Of a DNA stretch of 64,000 nt, positions 40,710-51,776 are shown piece after piece. The DNA is from Oscarella lobularis (Eukaryota; Porifera; Homoscleromorpha; Homosclerophorida; Oscarellidae). Position 1 is the stretch's first letter. Every line of letters begins with the position of its first letter. Where the stretch lies: the NCBI RefSeq assembly GCF_947507565.1, contig NC_089178.1:1302001-1366000 (forward strand), read 5' to 3'. A program made the position numbers and the translations under genes. The notes under the pieces are model-generated. The model searched no databases, was not told where the DNA came from, and worked only from the letters and a program-made list of their open reading frames with translations.

Positions 40710-41858
40710 ATGAACGAGCTTCGAGTTGCTTCCTTTGTTGGATTTCCCGACGATATTTGCGTCGGGGACGTTCGGTAAAGCGTCGTTTCTTTTCTGGGGA
40801 GGTGTCCTTCTATTGTGTTGCTTTTTCTTCTCATAAAAGCGATTATTTTCAAGTCGAAGTAGGCCCGTGTGACATTTACGTGACAAACGAACCGAATCGA
40901 ATCGCTTTAAAGTTCAAACACAAAGAAGACGCCATTTTCTGCAAGAAAAGGTGACATGAAATACCCCGGATACATTCAAAATTTTCATTTTTCTTCTCCT
41001 CCAGATTTCAAAACAGGTCAGTCATGGGCAGCAATCTATTAGACATATCGTTATCGAACAAAGAAAAATCGACTTATCGGCCTCGGTATCACAATTGGCC
41101 CAAGGCTGATGAATCAAAGATCGTTCCATCGAGAAGTAGCAAGAGAGCAAAGCGCGTCAACCTCCCGGATGACTGCGATGATGACGACGACGATGATGAT
41201 TTTGGCAAGCTTCCCGCCGCAGTGCCAATGGAATTGGCTGAGAGCAGCGCTCCTTTGCAAATAAAAATAAAAAGTGAACCTCGTGACTTGGGAGAAAATT
41301 GGCAGGAGTCATCCGAAGAAAAAAAAATTGGTCACCTTCCTCCTCTTTCTCCTCCTCCTGCTCCAAAAAGAATTCTTTCTGGAATTTCTGTTGAGCCGTC
41401 ACGTAATTTTTCTTTTTCTTGATTACTTTTCAGGGATTCTATCACTTTAGTTATTAACCCCGTTCACCCGCAGTCCACCATCACTCTAGATCAAAAAGTT
41501 GAATTTGATATGTCTTGTCAGAAGGCAATAGATTGTCTATCCAAAAGAAGAGATATAATTGAAGAGGTCATCTGCTTGACGCTTTCACATGAAACTGATA
41601 CAAATTTCTTCTCCTTTTCTCTAGTCTCTGTATCATGACGCTGAAATTCTTGGGCTTTCAGCTGAACTAATGTCAAAGTAAGTCCTACTAAAGGGCTAGG
41701 GTTTTATATGGAAATTATTTTGAAGAGTCTGTCCCAAGTACAAGGAACACTTACTGAGATTGCTGCAGTTATCATTGGAAGATCTCTTCTCTGAGTATGT
41801 GACAAAATTGGAGGAAGACGCTCAGTTGCTATGCGAGAACTTGCATAAATCCAAATAA
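40710..41858 (+). CDS. Unrecognised protein with N-terminal RRM-like fold
   Basis: Exons splice consistently from ATG 40710 (MNELRVASFVGFPDDICVG) through DYFQVEVGPCDIYV, KFKHKEDAIFCKKR and SVMGSNLLDISL, giving a beta-alpha-beta-beta-alpha-beta spacing like an RRM. A middle part follows that is basic then acidic (a run of eight Asp), contains KIKSEPRDL (a SUMO-consensus-like IKSEP) and prolines (PPLSPPPAPK). The C-terminal part is helical (CQKAIDCLSKRRDIIEE, YKEHLLRLLQLSLEDLF, KLEEDAQLLCENL). The stop is at 41856-41858. I do not recognise the family. Composition suggests a nuclear RNA-binding or chromatin protein, but that is inference. All introns are GT-AG and restore frame, so the gene itself is well supported. 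Confidence 0.78.
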
Positions 41859-41924
41859 TCTATACGTAACAAGTTGACTTTATTAATTAAACGTAAAAGC
41901 GAATTCCTTGGGTATATCTAAAAT

Positions 41925-43851
41925 CTAAGAGTATCGAGTTGGTTTTCGTTGGCTCTTTCGTTTTCTCAGCAGGTTCCTCTTCATTTTCTTGGGCTGTGGC
42001 GAATCAAAATCGTCATCATTGTCTTGCAGCAGCAGAAGTTCTGAGGACCCTGACTCATTGGGTTGTGGACTAAACAAGGTATTTATCAATAATAAGGATG
42101 CTGTAATATTCTTTTTTATTACCTTTCTGGAATGACGTCAATTTCAATTTCACTGTCAATCTTCGTAAGGTGATCGTCTTCAAAGATTTCTATTTCTGTA
42201 GCTTCCCTATAAGAAAAAAGTGTCAGAAGGTGATGTCACGTGTTAAAATACGTACATAATTTGCGTTAAACTGGGTGGAATACTCTTGAGAAGATCCGTT
42301 CCATCGAACGAGTTTTCCTGACTTATTTTTGGTGATGCTGGCTTAAGGATAGACGGTGATGATTCGCCTTCTTTTGAATTATTAGTTGTGTTTTCTTCAG
42401 TTTCCGTATCACTGTCAATTTTTCTCGCCTTTCGTCGTCTTCGTCCTCGTTTCTTCACGTCTTTCACTAATCCGTCAAACGATTTCCGGTGTTTCTGCAC
42501 TAAGAAAAATGATGCCCACTAAAACTCCCCCTCCTTTGTTTTCCAATGAATTCTTCTCACGGTACTCCTCTCTCCCTTCTTCGCATCTATCAACTTTTTC
42601 TTCAGACGCCGTTGACTTGGCGTTTTCTATTCTAAGGTATTCTTTTGCCACTTCGCGCACTGACAAAATAATTAATTAAGGGTGTTACATTAATTAAAAG
42701 AAATCGGGTTTGACTTGATCTTGGATTTTCACAATCTAGCTCCGCGTTATACATAAGCGTGAAGTCTCTATGTCTTTTCACCTTGGCCTGTAGTAAAACA
42801 GGGGGGGGGGGGGGGGGGGGGGGGGTTCATTACCTCGTCTTTTCTCTTACAGGAACACTTACTTGTCGATTTCCCGCGGTAGGAAGTCCAAGTTCAGTTA
42901 ATTTCTTATTGAGATCTCTATCAGATAGAAGCGCCGGCGTATAGACGAGTTTGGGAAGGCGTTTGATTGCAAAATTGGCTTTTCTTCAAGAATAAATGAT
43001 ATAGTGGACTCTCAGCGCGTGAGTAGAACCTCTTTGACTGATGCTTTGTCCTCTCTTTGACCACTTTCTCCTCAAGACACCGATCCAAATGAGCGTTAAT
43101 GCTACGTCCAATCACGGCAGCGCCACAAGCCGGACAAGAAACTCAATGACAAAGAAAATAGATGCCAAGGAAAACGGATCACGTGGCAACTAACTAGTTA
43201 CCTGTATCAGACTGAGTTGAAGACTTGGAAGGCAACGCTTCCGCTTTCTTCTCTTCTACGTCATCATTTTTTAATAATTCTGTTGTCTCATTAGGATCAC
43301 TCCTCTTGAACCCTTTCAAGACCCGCCTGACATTAGAAACCAAAGAAGGTAAATACAGTATCTCTCTTCATTCATTATGTATCTAATTATTATTATTATG
43401 AAACCTTGCAGTTGTAAATTGGCGGACTATTTGATCTAGGAGTCGGTTATTGGAAAGTTTTTCGGTTTCAGCCGGCTAAAAGCAGATCTTGCCGTAAATG
43501 TATACCCTTTGACTATCGCTTCTTACTTCGCCACAGAGTGGACAGAGCGACTTGTTTCCTTTATATTCGATGTGTCTTCGTATGCAGACGGAGCAAACTG
43601 CAAATGGAAGCGAAATTACAGATCTCGCAGCTTCTTAGACTCGTGTTTTACAGTTGTGCGAGCACGAGAGCATCATTGCAGTGTGAAAATACTCGAAGCA
43701 GATGCTGCAACGTAGAGAATAATCGAGATCCTGGGGAGACGAGTTGAGACACGCCTATGGACACAGGTAAGAGCTCTTTTACCCTCAGCTCGGGTTCTTC
43801 CCATTCATCGGGGGACGTTAGCTTCCCAGACGGTCTAGAGAAACGGTTCAT
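41925..43851 (-). CDS. RAD18: RAD18 E3 ubiquitin ligase
   Basis: ATG at 43849-43851 (MNRFSRPSGKLTSPDEWEE) splices at gtaaaa to DLDYSLRCSICFEYFHTAMM. The RING finger continues with LSCSHN, FCSVCIRRHIEYKGNK and LCPLCGE. A UBZ4 zinc finger follows (SCPACGAAVIGRSINAHLDR, then CLEE), then the SAP domain (KLVYTPALLSDRDLNKKLTE, LGLPTAGNRQ, KVKRHRDFTLMYNAELDC) and the RAD6-binding-like helix (VREVAKEYLRIENAKS). The tail is basic and ends at 41925. RAD18 with RAD6 monoubiquitinates PCNA at stalled forks to start translesion synthesis. Domain order is complete. A 25-G homopolymer sits in the intron splitting SAP. Its stop lies 66 bp from the convergent RRM-like gene's stop. Confidence 0.92.
42801..42825. 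repeat. Poly-G tract (25 G) in RAD18 intron
   Basis: An uninterrupted run of 25 G on the plus strand (poly-C in the RAD18 pre-mRNA), near the splice acceptor preceding AKVKRHRDF. Confidence 0.95.
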
Positions 43852-44081
43852 TTTTTCAATTGCGACAATATTAGCCTGGGGGTTTGATAGATATACGGGG
43901 AATAGAATCACGTGGCCCTCCGACCTCGACGAGAGACATGATTTTAATTCGGCCAGATTTTTATTTAGAGACTCGGGTCATTAGCCATTCGTCTAAAGCC
44001 AGTGAAAAGTTGCGACCTGTGTTGCGAAGTTGCGACCTTGAGTCGAGACACGCACGCTACATTAGTATTACGTCATTCAAA
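43852..44081. promoter_or_regulatory. RAD18/TIMM17 divergent promoter region
   Basis: 230 bp between opposite start codons with no supported coding sequence. Inferred promoter by arrangement. Confidence 0.5.
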
Positions 44082-45439
44082 ATGGACGAAACTTACCAAC
44101 GCGAACCGTGGTACGCGCACGACCATAGATACGACATTAGCCTTCCTCCGTCTACACTAATCCTTTTCTAGTCCCTACCGAATACTAGACGACTGCGGTG
44201 CGGCATTCTCGATGGGCTGCATAGGCGGCGCCGTTTTCTCCATAGCAAAAGGCTACAGAAACTCGCCGCCGGTACGCACGTGAAGAAGCAGAGCTCAATA
44301 TTTGATTACACGTGTGTGCACAGGGTGCCAAATTTGCGGGCGCTTTATCGGCGATGAAAACGAGAGCACCAGTTCTTGGAGGTACGTGGGGTCTAACTTC
44401 TCAAACAGACAGGGGCCAGGCGTGAGATGCATCAGCTTCTGTTTTGACTTTCTCCTTCGCAATTTCTCCGAAGCCCCTGCCTGCGCTGGCTGCATGTTTT
44501 TCGTACCAAGAGAAGGGGGTTTGAAGGGCTTTACTGGAATGAATCCTATATACAGTGTACCACTGTTGTGCTTCTCTCTTTCTCTCCGAAGGCAATTTTG
44601 CCGTCTGGGGTGGGCTCTATTCGACGTTTGACTGCGTTCTGATTGGCATTCGAAAGAAAGAAGATCCGTGGAATTCAATTGGAAGCGGCGCCATCACAGG
44701 GGGTGTTCTCGCGGCAAGAGGTCAGTTTGAAGGGGGAGGGGAGGGAGGCCGAGAGAGGGAAAGAGGGGGTCTAATACAGCTGTCTACTGCTTCGCTTTAT
44801 CTAATAAATGAGAGAGGAGAAAGGTAGAAGAGATTGGTTCAAGTATTTGCTCTACGCTATTCAATTGATTCATTTCCTTCTTGTTGTCAAACGAGTTTAG
44901 TAGCTCGCCTCTCTTTCCCTTTTCTCTGACAAATATTCGTCCGGTATTGTTCGTTTCACTTCTATAATTGAATGCCCTTATCTTTTATAGCTGGCTTGAC
45001 GGCTTCTCTGCAGGCAGCCGCCGTAGGTAAGACTAAGAGAATCATGCGAGAATGCAATGGGAAGGGTCCCAGTTACCCGTACGGATTCGTCTCTCTTCTC
45101 TCCATCCCAATGGGTTCTTCTCCTTTCGCGGGGGGTCTTCATCCGCAGCCGGCTTCTTTGACCGTTTACTTAAGAAATGAAAATTGTTGGGGAGGGGAGG
45201 AGGGAGACGCTTTCAATGACTTCTTCTAGGTGCAATTCTTCTCGCGCTCATCGAAGGCGTCGGCATCGCGATGACGCGAATGACAGCGTCCCAATACAAA
45301 CCAGGTAGGACAGAGGATAGGAGTGTACATGTTACTGTACCCTTTGACGTCATTAACCAACGCGTTTTCCCTTCCTCGTTAGTCATGCCGCAATTGCCCG
45401 ATCCTCAGCAACTTCCACCAGCCCCTTTGTCCTCTTTAC

Positions 45440-45473
<34 letters not shown>

Positions 45474-45510
45474 TACGTCAATGCCGCAATCAGAACAGGG
45501 ATCTTACTAA
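44082..45510 (+). CDS. TIMM17: TIM17 mitochondrial inner-membrane translocase subunit
   Basis: Exons give [29 protein letters not shown] (the universally conserved start, including its DDCG), [64 protein letters not shown] and [15 protein letters not shown]. Four hydrophobic segments fit the family. TIM17 is a core subunit of TIM23, importing presequence proteins into the matrix. The first intron interrupts the Cys codon in REPCP and is required, since the unspliced frame loses the motif. The C-terminal tail after PLSSLHS has ten prolines in a row (a CCG repeat at about 45442-45470), longer and more proline-rich than usual. Stop at 45508. Confidence 0.94.
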
Positions 45511-46889
45511 ATTTGCCTTGGAGCCGTTTGTTTCCCCCTTCGCGCAATTCCTATCACTCCAGATCTATATCTTATTTATTGAGGGGGGGTTTCGTTTCCG
45601 AACTGACCGCGGGCGGGGGCTTTTGGAGGGTTGCAGAATAATAAGCATGCCGCCCCACCACGAATGAGATCCGGATGCGTAAGGGGATTCGTCTTGCCGA
45701 GTACGACGTCAGAGGTCACCTTGCTGGGCCAGATATGACGACTTTTCTTAGAGAGAAAGATTAAGTCGTTAGAGATGCGTGCATCTGGATATGACCACTT
45801 TAGCTAAGGGGCGGGTGGGCGGGACGGGTGGGCGGGACCGCGAGTGGGTGGGGCGGGACTCGTTGTAACCTGCTGCTTCTTTTGTTAACGCTCGAGCGGT
45901 GCCGGCGCCGCCGCCGCCGCCCCGTGCATGCCACCGAAGCCACTGTTGATGTTTCGGTCACTGACTGCGGTCGTGTAGTCAACGAAATCGCGTCGCGGCT
46001 TGCCTTTGCGGCCGAGGAAAAAATTTGGAAGTTGTGCAACGCGTTTATCCCGTTAGTTCCACCTGCACTCGCTAATTCGCGAGGAAATCCATACGCCAGA
46101 ACAAAATTAGCTGCCACATGCTGAGACGGGGACCCTATTTTGAACGTCATTCATTCATCATTCATTCTTACGACGTGAGAAAGCGGGATACGAATTCGGT
46201 CGCGACTCGTCTACGCATTCGAGGTAAACATCTTCGTATCCGCGGTGCATTTGCGTGCGTGCGTGTGTCCGGTCGGCGTCCGTTGGCGCGCGGCTGATCG
46301 GTCAATTGTTTAGGTTACGATTCTTCTTCAAACTTTGCCTGCATGCAACATTCATGCGGGCCTTTGCTGGGGCTTTCGATGTACTAACAATTGGTGGGGG
46401 CCCTCGCAACGTATCGATTGAGCGAGCGAGCATTTAGTGCTATCTATGCATATCTGTCGTATTTTACTCCCACGCACGCGTGGATGCACGCCCGAAACGC
46501 GTCCTCCTCAGTAAACGAATTGTTTCTCTCAATGTTTCTGTTCCCCTTTTCCGTCACGCAGCTTCCGGAAATGCAAATCACGCGAAAAGCGATCCTTCGC
46601 GACGTTCTCGTCAACGTTTCGCCGACGACAGGTAGAGAAGGACGAATTTGGGGGGTTATTTGCCGTCAGGCCATTAATTGCAAAACAGACTCTCACGGAT
46701 TTAACCACAAACGAACCCATTAGGGAAATCAATTGCTAGTCACGCCCTCGAATCCCGTTCAGGGGAATCCGCTTATTTGATTTACATTTGTCTATTATTT
46801 AAGAGGATCGCAGCAGCCCACTTCATACAGTCTCTTCATCGCCACCGGCGTCGTCGCAACTTCAACACTTGCTTCTCAAACGGACAATC
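45511..46889. other. Intergenic region TIMM17 to astacin gene
   Basis: 1.4 kb with no gene I can support. It has a GGCGGGTGGGCGGGAC-like G-rich direct repeat near 45811-45860. It also has an exon-like stretch at about 46561-46631 (acceptor acgcag, donor gtagag, potential LPEMQITRKAILRDVLVN) that could be a 5' exon of the astacin gene or chance. The remainder looks non-coding. Confidence 0.45.
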
Positions 46890-49274
46890 ATGATGCTTTC
46901 ACTTCTTCTCCTCTCCGTCGTCGTCACGACGACGTTTCATTGGACACACGGAGCGCCCCTAAACCTGCCAAGTAAACCAGTTTCTTCTTCTTCTTCTGAT
47001 CCGTGTAACAATACCCCTGTTTCCATAGCTTCCTTGTTGTCTTCGACGACTGCACTCAAAAAACCGTCGCTATCGTCTCTCGCCCAACGACGTTCGCGCG
47101 AAAACAGCCGCTTCGTACGTCGTCATGCCGATCACCGTCGTCTAATCGTCGTCGACGACATGCTGTTGCCGGAAGAAGAGTTCGAAAAAGAATTCGATTC
47201 GAAGCCGGCGGCGTCGCGAACTCGACGAGCCGTCATGAACGAATACCATCGGCTTTGGGACGAAGCGATCGTCCCCTACAAATTCGACAGCTCCTACGGT
47301 GAGATCTCTCTTTCTAGTATATCCGTACGTATATAAACGAGGCTCGCAGCTGTTTCCAGCGCCGGCGGCGTTGATTCTATCTACTCGCGATGTAGTAGGA
47401 ATTCAGAGAGGGTAGAGGTATCTGTTTAGCCGTGCGATCACTGTCAACAAAGGCAATCTGTTCGCGCGGTGGTCGCATGAATGTTTACACGTACACGAAG
47501 AATGACCGAGGCGAGCGAGATGCATAGAAGCTACATAAGGCGAACAAAAGAATTGATCCTAACGTTTAATAGTATTACCATCCAATTTCCCGTCGCCGCT
47601 AAACGCGAGACCAGCCCTTCGCGAATCCTTTTCTTGATCGATTGATCGATTGAGAAACCTCCTAATGGTATATATGGTATGTGTAGACGAAACGATGAAG
47701 AGCAAAGTGCACGAGGCGATTCGTCACTGGGAGGAGAACACGTGTCTGCGCTTCGTTCCTCACGTCGTTCGTTGCGCCACGTATCGCGGCGACGACTACG
47801 TTCTCTTCACAGCGACGCGAAACACCAAAGAGTAAGTTCAAGTTTCGGCGGGCTTCGTTTGTTTAATTGCCGCGCGCACGTATCGGCACGTCTCCCACTT
47901 TCGAAAATTCTCCACTAATTCGTTTATTGACTTAGAGGTCAGTAAGTAATAACATTACACGTGCACGAGAGAGAGACCGCGCGCGGTTTGATGACATGCA
48001 GCCCACTACGGCTGTACTTGGCACAGTTACTCTACTCAGGTGGAGGTGCGACCACCCGCATTTAGACTAACTATAGCAAGGAAAAGAATGCCCAATTGTT
48101 GTCCGATCGAGTTGCGATTCATTCCAATCGTTTTTTTCCTCCAGATGCCAATCGTGGGTGGGTCGAAAGGGCGGCGAACAAGTCATCCAACTCGACTTCG
48201 ACAACGAGACGAATCTCTTCTGTTCGGCTATGCACGAAATTGGACACGCGATCGGCTTTTGGCACGAGCACACGCGTCCCGATCGCGACGAATACGTGAA
48301 GATCATTTGGGACAACATTAGGGAGGGAAAGAAAGGCAATTTCTACGAGAGAAAAGCATCGGAAATTAATTCGTTGAACGTCAGCTACGACTACGATAGT
48401 ATCATGCACTACGGCGCCCATACGTTGACGAAGAACGGTGGAAAAACGATGACGGCCCCTGGATCGTTGCTACATCACGAACGAGAAAAGATAGAAAAGC
48501 GAATGGGTCAGCGATTGGGTCTGAGCGAGGGCGACATCAAGCAAGCCAATCTGCTATACCAGTGTCAGGGTACAGTACAGGGGAGCGGCTTTCGATTGTC
48601 CCGTATTATCGTTGCGTTTTCTAGAGCGCACGAAACGGAAATGGAGCGGATCGTTTGTGAAAAGCGGCGACGCGATTGCTCTTCGCTTCGATCAGTCGCC
48701 GCCGCGTGGTCTCGGTCACACGTGGCTCACTTGTCCCCAAAAGTGCGGCGAAAAAACGTGCGGACGATCGAGATCGACGTGCGCCGGCTACGCATTCGAC
48801 GCCGACGATTGGATACGATGCAACACGGAAACGTTTCGCATTCGCGCTTACGGCAAACGCGACGGCGATACGATTCGCGTCGGCGACACAATCGCCTTAG
48901 AATCTCTCAGCGACGAAAGCGAATATATCGGTTGCAATAGCAGTAACGTGAAATCGAAACGTTGTCGTCTCGAAAAGGGAAATTCGTCGTCGTTGATGAC
49001 GTCATCAGGAAATGAGGACACGGAAATTCTCGCTCAACTCCAACAAGTGCACGTCGATCATCGTAAGTTCGTCATCATGGCCGAGAATAAGAGCGTTGGC
49101 ACGAACATTCACGATCAGGACATTGTTGGCTTGCGCTCGCAACGTAGCGTCAAATCATGGTTCACCTGTCGACGAGCGTCGGCTGGCTGTAAAATAGAAA
49201 CGTGTGGTCGTCGTGTCTTTTGGACGCAGTGCACGGGCGTGCCGTTTACGATGACCAGGCGGCTTTACTCTTGA
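46890..49274 (+). CDS. Secreted astacin-family metalloprotease with Cys-rich tail
   Basis: ATG 46890 gives a signal peptide (MMLSLLLLSVVVTTTFHW) and a propeptide ending at a basic site (AASRTRRAV). The astacin catalytic domain follows: VHEAIRHWEENTCLRFVPH, the zinc site HEIGHAIGFWHEHTRPDRD (HExxHxxGxxHE) and the Met-turn SYDYDSIMHYG. It ends NLLYQCQ. After a 59-bp intron comes a ~220-residue C-terminal region with repeated elements of the type GDxIxL...WxxC...C...CxG (SGDAIALRFD, VGDTIALESL, DQDIVGLRSQ). No CUB, EGF or ShK domain is seen. The likely role is extracellular proteolysis (matrix or growth-factor processing). The 3' end is slightly uncertain because another frame (49240-49335, ALLLRGDDFPDGQC) stays open past the stop. 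Confidence 0.88.
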
Positions 49275-51776
49275 GAGGAGATGACTTTCCCGACGGCCAG
49301 TGTCATAGAAAGACAAAGTTTATTTTGCAGAAAAGTATGTCGATCTCGCTAGGGGGTTGTAGATTGAGATATAGTTTGGGGAAGGGTACGTGACGCGCGA
49401 CGCGCGCCTTCAGATTTGTACGGTTTTATGGACAGCTCCTTTTGCAAGGATCGCTGTACTACTATACTACTACTACTAATGAGATTTCAGTTATTAGATT
49501 TGAATGATCATCTTTGTAGAAAGTGAAACATAACGAAAACTTTGCCTCTATCCTCTTATCTTGTTATCTACACGGCGGTTCATTTTCCTTGCCACTAAAC
49601 GGCTCTCCGCATTAGAGTAGAATACACAAAGTGACCACCACGTAGCATCGTTAAGTTGTTTCTTCCATTTCGTTTTAGATGCGTTTTGCGGACGTTTTGA
49701 TGACCACCGTGACAATCATTGCCGTTGCGGGGAGGCAATCGATTAATTGCGGAGGAGAACCTTTCGGCAGGCACGGATTCAAAGTGCTGATAAGGTTAGG
49801 CCCGCGGCGGATAAGCTAGACCACTCTCTGTCATTTATGCACTATTCACCGCCGCATGTATGAACGCATCTCTTCTGTGAATTCTACCACACCTGACGTC
49901 GTTTAGTCGGGTCCGGAATAGTTTGTATTACGTCTTAACTGGAAGTCGGAGGCAGAGAATAGGCCTTTATATAGATTTTATCTTTAGTGGCAAAATGATC
50001 TTAGGCAGGGACCTCGTGCCGCTACCGCCGCCGCCGCCGGCTCAGTGCCACTGGCAGTTGCTGTTGTCAAATGTCAAATGTACTCACAAGTCTCCAGCAA
50101 TGTAGACAATTTCATCTTAGCGATTGAATTCGGAGCAAGAAATAAGTAAGATCTTTCCTTGCGTACCTCTGTCCTTTGACTCCATTTCTTTTGTGCACAT
50201 GGACTGACTCAGCAGGCAATTCAGTTTGTCTCTTTGTCAATTTCACCGTCTCGTGGCCTCAATTCGATTATTATGTATAGATCTAGCGGGCCGCTTGAAA
50301 GGTAGAACGAGACTCTGCTAATTCGTCATCGTTTATGTTGTCTTATTAGTTTGACGAACACCGATATGCTGCGTATTCAATAACCACTTCGGCTTCTGTT
50401 AAATGATAACGTCAGCTAGCAGAGGATATGAGGATGTAAAGAACTGTCATGGCAGGTAAAACAAATTTCCTTTGCCCTACACCTAGCTATCTCAAGGCTA
50501 TATATAGCAGCACTGGTTTTGCTTTGACGCGTAGTTTTTTTCCGAAGTGTTTCCAAAGGATGATGGGCAGTCGTCACAAAGGTGCTCCGTCGGCCTCAAT
50601 TCTGCTTTCCTAGGTCTATGGACAAGAGCTTTTCGATGTCGCCATTCACCTCCGGGCCCCGAGGTGACTAAATAAATAAAACCGGCCCAACTCGAGCCAG
50701 AGAGGTTAAACGCGGCGCAAGCGATTCAATCCCCTACTCCAGTGGCACTGCCACCCCACTTGGGCAAGACACGTTGGGTTACAATAGCGGTCCACCTGTG
50801 CCTTGGTATATCGAGCCCCCCCCCCCCCCCGGGACAGAGGGTCGCTGTCTCCCCGAATGGGGGCCTGGGTGAAGGGTTCCCCCATCTGAGGGACGTTTGT
50901 TTGTCTTTTTCGTACTTCCGGGTTTATTCAATAAAACTTTTTACAGGCCGCTTTTCGGGGTCTTGCCCAGGAACTCGGGACGACGACATGCGAATTCTAC
51001 TTGGACGGCTACACTACGCGGAAAGAGAAAAGAAAAATCAGTTCACCTTCCCCGGTGGGACCTCGCTCACTGACTGTACGCGCGTATAGCCGTCATTCAT
51101 CAATTTTCCCTGCGCGACGACCTTCTGTCGAAGATATGCGTCCGTCGTTTCAGGAGCTAAAGTAAGTAACCGTCGGTTATGGTTGCATTTAGCTCGCATT
51201 CTTCCGTTCTTGATTCGATCGGGATTCGAATATGAATAAACCTTTTCATCATTCATGAATACATGTGCACTATTTTTGACCCTGATATAGCGCCATACTT
51301 CTCGTAGTCGCTTTCTTGCAGCTACCTACGACTAAAAATTACAGCCTTTTGTGATTAGCCATCATATCATTATGTGATCCCCGAACACCCTCAGCACAGT
51401 ATCTCATTCTTATTACCCTCATTTTAGTAAGACCTATGTGCATAATGTACAGTGCCTAACCAAGTGAGTTGGCATGATTTATTTTCCCCTTCAATTTTAC
51501 GTCTCATGTCATGCACGCTGCATAACACGGAGCTACGCTATGATCGTCGATCACCCAAAGGGGCGGAGGTTAGGGTAGCTACTGATTGTGCCACGAGGCC
51601 CATTATCAGCTCGCATGGGAGCTTTGCTCTTAGCACGACAAACAACTTAAGTTCTGGCCAATCACGTTTGAGAGCCCCTCACACCTTTCCTCACACCAGG
51701 GCAGCAGGGAGCGAGTCTGGGCTCGCGAGTGGGCTCGCGGAGGGCTCGCGCCTGGTGTTTATCCGGGTAGTTCGCC
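49275..51776. other. 2.5-kb gene-poor region before the sialyltransferase array
   Basis: No convincing gene. A short open piece at 49680-49795 (MRFADVLMTTVTIIAVAG, then a gttagg donor) looks like a signal-peptide exon but has no partner exon that I can find. A run of 15 C lies at 50816-50830. Several short ORFs (50742, 51038 minus) resemble nothing known. Confidence 0.45.

Noticed and set aside
45800-46150. A minus-strand 116-residue ORF upstream of the astacin gene.
   Set aside because: Low-complexity Arg/His and Pro runs from G/C-rich repeats, no splice context and no family match.
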